Shown here one piece after another: positions 57,889 through 64,000 of a stretch of DNA of 64,000 nucleotides (positions within the stretch are counted from its first letter, which is position 1; every line of letters starts with the position of its first letter). Source of the DNA: FEN-299 sp963727765 (GTDB lineage Bacteria > Acidobacteriota > Vicinamibacteria > Vicinamibacterales > Fen-181); the NCBI GenBank assembly GCA_963727765.1, contig CAVSGZ010000013.1:1-64000 (forward strand). Reading direction: 5' to 3'. A program made the translations under genes and the position numbers. The notes beneath the pieces are model-generated. The model made no database searches. It was not told the origin of the DNA and worked only from the letters and a program-made list of their open reading frames with translations.

Positions 57889-60042
57889 TCATCGAGCGGC
57901 GCGTTCCACTCCCAAGACCCCCTGCACCTTCCGCAGCGACTTGAGCACCTTGTCGAGGTGCTTCACGTCGCGGATCTCGAGCGTGATGTCGATGCGGCCG
58001 AGGTGGCCGTCTTGCGTCTTCGCCTCGATGCTGCTGATGTTGGTGTTGTCGTCGGCGATCTTCGAGCTGATCTCGGCCAGCAGTCCCTTGCGGTCCTCGA
58101 CCGACAGCGCGAGGTCGACGGTGTACCTGCCCTGGTCCTCGCCCCGGTCCCATTCGACCTCGATCCGACGGTCGGCCGTGTAGAGCAGGTTCGTCACGTT
58201 CGGGCAGTTCACCGAGTGCACCGACACGCCCTTGCCCCGGGTGATGTACCCGACGATCTTCTCGCCCCGGATCGGGTTGCAGCAGCGGGCGCGCACGACG
58301 AGCATGTCGTCGGCGCCGCGCACCTTGATCCGGTCGCGGTCGCCTGAGAGGGCGCGCCGCACGGCTGAGACGACGCCGGTGGTGGGCCGCTCCTTGAGGT
58401 CCTCGGCCGGCACGAGCTTGTCGAGCACCTGCCGCGCCCCTAGCTTCCCGAACCCGACGGCGGCCAGCATCTCGTCGATCTTCTGCATCCCGGATGCCGT
58501 GGCGGCCCGCTGCAGTTCCGGGTCGGAGAGCAGCGTCTTCGTGTTCAGGTCGAAGCGTCGCAGCTCCTTCTCGATCAGGCGCCGGCCGAGCTCGACGGCC
58601 CGGGCCTTCTCCTCTCCTTCGAGGAAGTGCTTGATCTTGTTGCGCGCCTTCGAGGTGACGACGAAGTTCAGCCAGTCGCGGCTCGGCGTGTGCCTGGCCT
58701 GCGTCATGATCTCGACGATGTCGCCGTTCTTGAGCTGCGAGCGCAGCGGCACCATGCGGCCGTTGACGCGCGCCCCCACGCACTGGGCGCCCACGTCGGT
58801 GTGGATGGCGTAGGCGAAGTCGATCGGGGTGGCCCCGCGCGGGAGCGGCTTGACCTGCCCCTTCGGCGTAAAGGTGTAGACCTCTTCCGGGTAGAGATCG
58901 ATCTTCAGGTTCTGGAGGAACTCCTGCGGGTCGCGCACCTCCTGCTGCACCTCGAGCAGCTGTCGCAGCCACACGAAGTACGGTTCGTCGCGGCCGCTGC
59001 CGACGCGCCCCTCCTTGTACTTCCAGTGCGCGGCGATGCCCTCCTCGGCGCGCAGGTGCATCTCCTCGGTCCGGATCTGCACCTCGAACGGAAACCCGCT
59101 CTCGCTGATGACCGACGTGTGCAGCGACTGGTAGCCGTTCGGGCGGGGCATCGCGATGAAGTCCTTGATCCGTCCGGGGACCGGCGACCAGGTCTGGTGG
59201 ATGATGCCGAGGGCGGCGTAGCAGTCCTTGATGGTCTTCGTGATGACGCGCAGCGCGACGAAGTCGTAGACCTGGTCGAGGTCGATCTTCTGCCGGCGCA
59301 GCTTCTGGTGGATGCTGAACAGGTGCTTGGTGCGCCCGGCGACCTCGCCGACCGGCACCTGCGCGTCCTTCAGCTTCTGGACGATCGTCTGCCGGAGCTC
59401 CTCGACGACCCCCTCGCTCGCCTTCCGCCGCCGTTCCACCTTCGCCTCGAGCAGCTCGTAGGCCTCGGGCTCGAGGGCCTGGAAGGCCAGTTCCTCGAGT
59501 TCGTTCTTCACCTTCGCCATCCCGAGGCGGTTGGCGATCGGGGCGTAGATGTCGATCGTCTCCTGGGCGATCCGCTGGCGCCGATCCTCGGGCAGGAACT
59601 GGAGCGTCCGCATGTTGTGCAGGCGGTCGGCGAGCTTGACGAGGATGACGCGGATGTCGTCGACCATCGCCAGCAGCATCTTGCGGAAGTTCTCGGCCTG
59701 CCGCTCCTCGGTCGACGCGAAGGTGATGGCGCCGATCTTGGTCACCCCCTCGACGACATGCGCGATTTCGTGGCCAAACGTCCGGTCGAGGTTCTCGGCC
59801 GTCGTCAGGGTGTCCTCGACGACGTCGTGGAGGAGGCCGGCGGCGATGGTCACCGGGTCCATCTTCATGTCGGTGAGGATGGTGGCGACCTCGAGGGGAT
59901 GGACCAGGTAGGGCTCGCCCGAGTGGCGCACCTGTCCCTTGTGCTCGAGGGCCGAGAAAACGTAGGCCCGGCGAAGCAGTTCGAAGTCGGCGTCCGGGTT
60001 GTACTCCCGGACCTTTTCCAGCAGGTCTTCGAAACGGATCAC
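57889..60042 (-). CDS. RelA/SpoT-type bifunctional (p)ppGpp synthetase/hydrolase
   Basis: 717 residues. HD hydrolase: GEPYLVHPLEVATIL and LLHDVVEDT (His72-Asp73). Synthetase: AMPRPNGYQSLHTSVI. A TGS domain (VYTFTPKGQVKPLPRGATPIDFAYAIHTDVG) and a C-terminal ACT domain (VDLALSVEDRKGLLAEISSKIADDNTNISSIEA) follow. Both active sites look intact, so it can make and destroy (p)ppGpp. The GTG at 60042 gives the usual start VIRFEDLLEKV. The DksA-type gene nearby fits the stringent response. Confidence 0.93.
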   Translation of the reverse strand: MIRFEDLLEKVREYNPDADFELLRRAYVFSALEHKGQVRHSGEPYLVHPLEVATILTDMKMDPVTIAAGLLHDVVEDTLTTAENLDRTFGHEIAHVVEGVTKIGAITFASTEERQAENFRKMLLAMVDDIRVILVKLADRLHNMRTLQFLPEDRRQRIAQETIDIYAPIANRLGMAKVKNELEELAFQALEPEAYELLEAKVERRRKASEGVVEELRQTIVQKLKDAQVPVGEVAGRTKHLFSIHQKLRRQKIDLDQVYDFVALRVITKTIKDCYAALGIIHQTWSPVPGRIKDFIAMPRPNGYQSLHTSVISESGFPFEVQIRTEEMHLRAEEGIAAHWKYKEGRVGSGRDEPYFVWLRQLLEVQQEVRDPQEFLQNLKIDLYPEEVYTFTPKGQVKPLPRGATPIDFAYAIHTDVGAQCVGARVNGRMVPLRSQLKNGDIVEIMTQARHTPSRDWLNFVVTSKARNKIKHFLEGEEKARAVELGRRLIEKELRRFDLNTKTLLSDPELQRAATASGMQKIDEMLAAVGFGKLGARQVLDKLVPAEDLKERPTTGVVSAVRRALSGDRDRIKVRGADDMLVVRARCCNPIRGEKIVGYITRGKGVSVHSVNCPNVTNLLYTADRRIEVEWDRGEDQGRYTVDLALSVEDRKGLLAEISSKIADDNTNISSIEAKTQDGHLGRIDITLEIRDVKHLDKVLKSLRKVQGVLGVERAAR

Positions 60043-60142
60043 GTCGGCGCGGTGTCTAACCAAAAAGGAGTGTCCGCGGCTCCCATCATAGGGGCCGCCA
60101 CAGGGGGGGTCAAGTTTCGCGGCGACCGCCGAGCCGGCGTGC

Positions 60143-60172
60143 TTGACTTGTCAATTTTGCGTTCACTATACT
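60143..60172 (+). promoter_or_regulatory. TTGACT-18-TATACT promoter for the TPR lipoprotein
   Basis: TTGACT at 60143-60148 and TATACT at 60167-60172. The leader is about 125 bases and contains AAGGGGG just before the ATG at 60304. Confidence 0.65.
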
Positions 60173-60303
60173 GGCCCGACTACCCGGGCCCTCGTGTTGG
60201 AGCCAGGGGACAGGTTTCGTCACACGAATTAACCTCTCTTCGCGATCATTATCCGAGACCGTAGAAGACCGCTCTCCCGCGGTTCGGGGGCAAGGGGGAT
60301 GCA

Positions 60304-61248
60304 ATGCAGAGGCGGTTCACGGCGGCATCGCTGGTCGTGGTACTGGCAGCCTTCAGCGTGGCGCTTGCCGGCTGTACGCAGTTTGGCGTGCTGAAGGCCC
60401 GGAAGGCATTCAAGGAAGCGAACGTTCTGTACCAGCAGCAGGACTACAAGCGCGCGGCCGACAAGTACGAGGTCGTCGTGGAGAACGACCCGAGCATGAG
60501 CACGGCGTACTTCTACCTGGCCAACAGCTACGACAACCTGTTCAAGCCGAGCCGGAAGGGCGAGGCCGAGAACGACGGGTACTTGAAGAAGGCGATCGAG
60601 AACTACAAGAAGTGCTCCGACATGGAGAAAGATCCGAAGATGAAGGATCTGGCCCTCAAGTATCTCGTCGCGGCCTACGGTCCCGACAAGGCGAACGACC
60701 CCGGCCAGGCGGTGTCGATCATCGAGGAGATGATCAAGATCGACCCGACCGACGTGGCCAATTACTTCGTGTTGTCGAAGATGTACGAGGACGCTGGCAA
60801 CTACGACGTCGCCGAGCAGTACCTGGTCAAGGCCAAGGAGATGCGGCCGAACGATCCGGCCACCTACATGCAGCTGGCCGGTTACTACAACCGCCAGGGT
60901 GAGTTCGAGAAGACGATGCAGGAACTGCGGGAGCGGGCCGACAAGGAGCCGACCAACCCCGAGGCGTCCCACACCATCGCCGCCTACTACTGGGAAAAGG
61001 CGTACCGCGACTTCCGGTTGAAGGACGCCGACAAGCTGAGTTACGTCGACCTGGGGCTCGCGGCCGAGGACAAGGCGCTGCAGCTGAAGCCGGATTACAT
61101 CGATGCGCTGACCTACAAGAACCTCCTGCTCCGGTCCAAGGCGCTCCTGATCAAGGACCCGGCGCAGCAGCAGGCGCTCCTCAAGCAGGCCGACCAGCTG
61201 CGCGATCGGGCGATCGACCTTCGGAAGAAGAAGGCCGGCGGCGAGTAA
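60304..61248 (+). CDS. TPR lipoprotein
   Basis: 314 residues. MQRRFTAASLVVVLAAFSVALAGC is a lipoprotein signal with lipobox LAGC (Cys24), to be processed by LspA. At least six tetratricopeptide repeats follow (FKEANVLYQQQDYKRAADKYEVVVENDP, YFVLSKMYEDAGNYDVAEQYLVKAKEMRPND, YMQLAGYYNRQGEFEKTMQELRERADKEP). It likely forms a scaffold on the outer membrane, similar to BamD-like proteins but longer. It has its own strong promoter and a downstream terminator. Confidence 0.88.
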   Translation: MQRRFTAASLVVVLAAFSVALAGCTQFGVLKARKAFKEANVLYQQQDYKRAADKYEVVVENDPSMSTAYFYLANSYDNLFKPSRKGEAENDGYLKKAIENYKKCSDMEKDPKMKDLALKYLVAAYGPDKANDPGQAVSIIEEMIKIDPTDVANYFVLSKMYEDAGNYDVAEQYLVKAKEMRPNDPATYMQLAGYYNRQGEFEKTMQELRERADKEPTNPEASHTIAAYYWEKAYRDFRLKDADKLSYVDLGLAAEDKALQLKPDYIDALTYKNLLLRSKALLIKDPAQQQALLKQADQLRDRAIDLRKKKAGGE

Positions 61249-61284
61249 GCCGGTCGGTTCTGACGTCTCGCAAATCATCCCCCG

Positions 61285-61319
61285 GGGCCGCTCGATCGCG
61301 AGGTCGGGCGGCCCTTTCT
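61285..61319 (+). terminator. Intrinsic terminator after the TPR lipoprotein gene
   Basis: Arms GGGCCGC (61285-61291) and GCGGCCC (61308-61314) with a 16-base loop, followed by TTTCT. Confidence 0.65.
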
Positions 61320-61334
61320 GTGTACACTTCATAA

Positions 61335-61414
61335 TCGGAGCTGACGCAGAGGGGTCGGGGCTGACGAGTGTCAGTCGGAACTGATGATGAGAAGTCGGGG
61401 CTGACGCCCATGAG
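61335..61414 (+). repeat. Four 20-bp tandem units of TCGGRRCTGAYG
   Basis: Units begin at 61335, 61355, 61375 and 61395, each exactly 20 bases apart: TCGGAGCTGACG, TCGGGGCTGACG, TCGGAACTGATG, TCGGGGCTGACG. They end 10 bases before the M28 start codon. The core is the same as the palindromes at 3998 and 9070. Confidence 0.8.
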
Positions 61415-61423
61415 GGGGAGTTC

Positions 61424-63100
61424 ATGCGATCGACATCTGCCGTGCTCGTCGGAATGACGATGTTCAGTGTCCTGGCGCTCACGCGCCTCGACGGGCAATC
61501 GCGGCCTCCTTTTCCTCCCATTGACGCTGTCGCGCTTCTCGCGCATACCCGGACCCTGGCCTCCGACCAGTTCGAAGGGCGCGCGCCTGGCACGAAGGGC
61601 GAGGAACGGACGGTCGCCTACCTTGCCGGCGAGTTCAGGAAGTACGGCCTCGAACCGGCCGCGGCCGACGGTTCGTACTTCCAGCGCGTTCCGCTGGTCG
61701 GCATCACGCCGGATCCGCGAACCGAGCTGGTGGTCACCGGAAGCCCGCAGGTCAGCACGCCCCCGCTCCACCTCGCCTACAAGGACGACGTCGTCGCCTG
61801 GTCCAAGCGCATGGTGGACACCGTCGCGCTCGACCGGTCCGAGCTCGTCTTCGTCGGCTACGGGGTGCAGGCCCCTGAATTCACGTGGGACGATTACAAG
61901 GGGACCGATCTAAAGGGGAAGACGCTCGTCTTCCTGATTGGCGACCCGCCGGTGCCCGACCCCCGGAATCCCGCGGCGCTCGACCCGCGCGTGTTCGGCG
62001 GCAAGGCCATGACCTATTACGGCCGATGGACCTACAAGCTCGAGATGGCGGCGAAGATGGGCGCGGCTGGCGCGCTCATCATCCACGAGACGGCGGCAGC
62101 GGGGTATCCCTTCAGCGTCGTGCAGGTGAAGGTGGGCGAGCAGTTCGACATCGCCAGGCCCGATCGGAACATGAGCCGCGCGGCCGTCGAAGGGTGGCTG
62201 TCGGGCGAAGCGGCGGCCAGGCTGCTGGCGAGGGCGGGGACGACTCTGGACGCACTGAAGAAGGCGGCGCTTCGCCGGGACTTTCGCCCCAGGCCGCTCG
62301 GCCTCTTCGCGTCGATGACGATCAGGAACACGGTGAGAGCCATCGACTCGCGGAACGTCCTCGCGAAACTGCCGGGTAGCGACCCCGCGCTCAGGAACGA
62401 GTACGTCCTGTACACCGCCCACTGGGACGCTTTCGGCATCGGCGCGCCGGTTGGCGGCGATCCGATCTACCACGGCGCCGTGGACAACGGGGTGGCCGTC
62501 GCGGGACTCCTCGAAATCGCACGCACCTACGCGCAACTGCCGGTGCGGCCCCGCCGGACGATGGTGTTCATGGCCGTGACGGCCGAGGAGCAGCTGATGC
62601 TCGGATCGGAGTACTACGCGGCCAACCCGGTCTACCCGCTCGACAGGACGCTGGCCGTCGTCAACCTCGAGATGCTCAACGTGCATGGCCGCACGCGCGA
62701 CCTGACGGTGATCGGTCTCGGCACCTCGGACCTCGACGATATTGCCCGCCAGGTCGCCTCCGAGCAGGGGCGCGTGCTCAAGCCCGACCCGGAGCCTGAG
62801 CGCGGCATGTACTACCGGTCCGACCATTTCTCGTTCGCCCGGCGGGGAGTGCCGGCGTTCGAGCCCGACCAGGGCGACGACTTCATCGGCAGGCCGCCTG
62901 GCTACGGCCTCGAGGTGCGGAAGGACTTCTACGACCATCTGTACCACAAGCCGACCGACACCGTGAAGCCCGATTGGGACCTGAGCGGAGGAGTCGAGGA
63001 CCTGCAACTGGACTGGATGGTGGGCTACCTGGTGGCCCAGGGCGACAAGTACCCGCAGTGGAAGCCGGGAGCCGAGTTCGGAACGCCGCGGGGGCGCTGA
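61424..63100 (+). CDS. M28 family zinc aminopeptidase with PA domain, exported
   Basis: 558 residues with a signal peptide (MRSTSAVLVGMTMFSVLALTRLDGQ). A PA-like insert (VFVGYGVQAPEFTWDDYKGTDLKGKTLVFLIGDPP) precedes the catalytic part: YTAHWDAFG (His), GAVDNGVAVAG (bridging Asp), MAVTAEEQLMLGSEYY (general-base Glu and ligand), VVNLEMLN (Glu where Asp is usual) and YYRSDHFSFARRGVPAF (His). It removes N-terminal residues outside the cytoplasm. GGGGGAG lies before the ATG. The 20-bp repeats stand directly upstream. Confidence 0.88.
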   Translation: MRSTSAVLVGMTMFSVLALTRLDGQSRPPFPPIDAVALLAHTRTLASDQFEGRAPGTKGEERTVAYLAGEFRKYGLEPAAADGSYFQRVPLVGITPDPRTELVVTGSPQVSTPPLHLAYKDDVVAWSKRMVDTVALDRSELVFVGYGVQAPEFTWDDYKGTDLKGKTLVFLIGDPPVPDPRNPAALDPRVFGGKAMTYYGRWTYKLEMAAKMGAAGALIIHETAAAGYPFSVVQVKVGEQFDIARPDRNMSRAAVEGWLSGEAAARLLARAGTTLDALKKAALRRDFRPRPLGLFASMTIRNTVRAIDSRNVLAKLPGSDPALRNEYVLYTAHWDAFGIGAPVGGDPIYHGAVDNGVAVAGLLEIARTYAQLPVRPRRTMVFMAVTAEEQLMLGSEYYAANPVYPLDRTLAVVNLEMLNVHGRTRDLTVIGLGTSDLDDIARQVASEQGRVLKPDPEPERGMYYRSDHFSFARRGVPAFEPDQGDDFIGRPPGYGLEVRKDFYDHLYHKPTDTVKPDWDLSGGVEDLQLDWMVGYLVAQGDKYPQWKPGAEFGTPRGR

Positions 63101-63308
63101 TAGGCGCACGGCTGAAGCCGTGCGCTATCCGACACGCATTCTGATAGCGCAGGGCTTAAGCCCTGCGCTATCCGTGCGGCCCTGCGCCGTGGCCAGCCGT
63201 CCGTACAAACGAATGGACGGCCGGCGCACAGGTGGCGTCAGCCGTCCGTGAGGTGGTCTCTCTGCTGACCTTGGCGCGCCGGCCGTCGGCGCGCCAGGGT
63301 TCTCTTCG
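63101..63308. repeat. Gene-free stretch with two palindromes and two further stems
   Basis: GCGCACGGCT, GA, complement (63104-63125) and GCGCAGGGCT, TA, complement (63147-63168) belong to the 22-bp family. GCCGTCC/GGACGGC and GGCGCGCC/GGCGCGCC stems follow. They lie between two converging genes, and no gene was seen. Confidence 0.75.
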
Positions 63309-63785
63309 CTACTGCGCGCCGCCGGTCTGGACGCCGGCGGCCTGGCGCATGCCTTCCGTCACGATCCCGACCTTCTCGACGCCCGCGCCCTTCGCGGCGT
63401 CGATGACCTCGACGATGTCCCCGTAGCGCAGCGTCGGCGCGCCGATGATGAACATCGTCTTGTCCTTGCGCTGCTCGAAGATCGCCCGCAGGCGGGTCTC
63501 GAGCTCGGCCATCGTCACGTCCTGCTTGTTGACGGTCAGCTTCCGGTCGGCCCCGTAGTCGACCACGATCTGATCGGTCGGCGCCTCGGTCTTAGTGGCC
63601 GACTTCGTCTCGAGCGGCAGGTTGATGTCGAGGCCCTTCTGGCTGAGCGGCAGCGCGGCGAGGAAGATGACCAGCAGAACCAGGAGCACGTCGATCAGCG
63701 GGGTGACGTTCATGTCCGCACTGGCGTGCGGCACTTCACCCTTGACGATCTTCTCGGCTCCGTAGTGCATGTGTGCGTGAGCCAT
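63309..63785 (-). CDS. ExbD/TolR-family proton-channel subunit
   Basis: 158 residues. A cytoplasmic start, one membrane helix ADMNVTPLIDVLLVLLVIFLAAL containing the proton-carrying Asp (LIDVLL), then a periplasmic domain (LDINLP, IVVDYGADRKLTVNKQDVTMAELETRLRAIFEQRKDKTMFIIGAPTLRYGDIVEVIDAAKGAGVEKVGIVTE). It energises TonB- or Tol-type transport. The ATG follows the stop of another exbD gene by one base. Confidence 0.92.
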   Translation of the reverse strand: MAHAHMHYGAEKIVKGEVPHASADMNVTPLIDVLLVLLVIFLAALPLSQKGLDINLPLETKSATKTEAPTDQIVVDYGADRKLTVNKQDVTMAELETRLRAIFEQRKDKTMFIIGAPTLRYGDIVEVIDAAKGAGVEKVGIVTEGMRQAAGVQTGGAQ

Positions 63786-63786
63786 G

Positions 63787-64000
63787 TCAGCGTCCTCCTC
63801 CCGAGCCCTGGCCGATCTTGCGCTCGGTGATCAGACCGACGTTCTCGATCTGAGCGGCCCGCAGCTTGTCCATGGCGGACATGACCGAGGCGTATGGCGC
63901 GTCCACGTCGGCCTTGATGAGCACGATCTTCTCCTTCTTGGCCTCGAGCGCCTCGGTGACCTTCTGGGTCAGATCGTCCTCACGAACCCTGACGGAGTTC
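63787..64000 (-). CDS. Second ExbD/TolR-family subunit, N-terminus outside window
   Basis: The last 70 residues are present: VREDDLTQKVTEALEAKKEKIVLIKADVDAPYASVMSAMDKLRAAQIENVGLITERKIGQGSGGGR, the periplasmic domain of ExbD. Two exbD genes in tandem, presumably after exbB, is a common arrangement in acidobacteria and other Gram-negative groups. Confidence 0.88.
   Translation of the reverse strand, partial: NSVRVREDDLTQKVTEALEAKKEKIVLIKADVDAPYASVMSAMDKLRAAQIENVGLITERKIGQGSGGGR

Noticed and set aside
63228..63300. Intrinsic terminator for the exbD operon (GGCGCGCC stem)
   Set aside because: The stem is strong but no T-run follows on the minus strand; it may instead be a repeat.

Overview
The window is a dense, high-GC bacterial chromosome segment with about 60 protein genes on both strands, one tRNA-Ala and one selenocysteine tRNA. 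Gene content suggests an Acidobacteriota chromosome, most likely of the Vicinamibacteria type. The pointers are an acidobacterial VWFA-type tail at the left edge, several families of short palindromic repeats between and inside genes, and many exported proteins with acidobacterial character. The lineage is an inference from family recognition and was not tested. No phage, insertion sequence, CRISPR array or secretion island was seen, and the window reads as core chromosome.

Layout. 0-4 kb: exported protein tail, M1 peptidase and a membrane protein. 4-9 kb: SDR oxidoreductase, transketolase, NAD isocitrate dehydrogenase and a PlsB-like acyltransferase. 9-15.5 kb: CCA-type nucleotidyltransferase, threonine dehydratase, an epimerase-like protein, and a large acyl-CoA synthetase-ACP-PlsC fusion. 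15.5-19.6 kb: a MerR/TPR protein, glucokinase, YidD and several tiny zinc-ribbon or hypothetical proteins. 19.7-27.5 kb: a coupled AddA/AddB-like recombination nuclease pair with an exported helical protein upstream. 27.5-32.5 kb: four in-phase DnaA-box-like 9-mers, tRNA-Ala, repeats, small proteins, and tRNA-Sec flanked by two cold-shock genes. 32.5-37.3 kb: a degenerate ABC ATPase, a PHP phosphoesterase, a Fur-rubrerythrin fusion, ErpA and class I fumarase. 37.4-42.8 kb: aspartase, an exported methyltransferase, MoaE/MoaD, PrfA, PrmC and a HIT protein. 42.8-47.1 kb: GNAT, HAD and an M16 peptidase pair. 47.1-52 kb: IleS-LspA-RluD, with a convergent Nudix hydrolase. 52-56 kb: Lon, histone-deacetylase-like amidohydrolase and DksA-type protein. 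56.5-64 kb: a zinc-ribbon protein, L28, RidA, RelA/SpoT, a TPR lipoprotein, an M28 peptidase and two ExbD proteins.

Three themes stand out. First, many start codons are preceded, usually by exactly 6 bases, by a TAGAAT/TATAAT/TATACT-type -10 box with no Shine-Dalgarno sequence, which points to leaderless transcription as a normal mode of expression here. Second, palindromic repeats have entered genes: one lies in frame inside the SDR gene, one in frame inside prmC, and one supplies the stop codon of rluD. Third, there are unusual protein architectures: Fur fused to rubrerythrin, acyl-CoA synthetase fused to an ACP and PlsC, and an ABC-type ATPase that has lost its catalytic motifs. moaE and the left-edge gene each carry an apparent frameshift. 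tRNA-Sec implies selenoprotein synthesis, although no selenoprotein was identified in the window.
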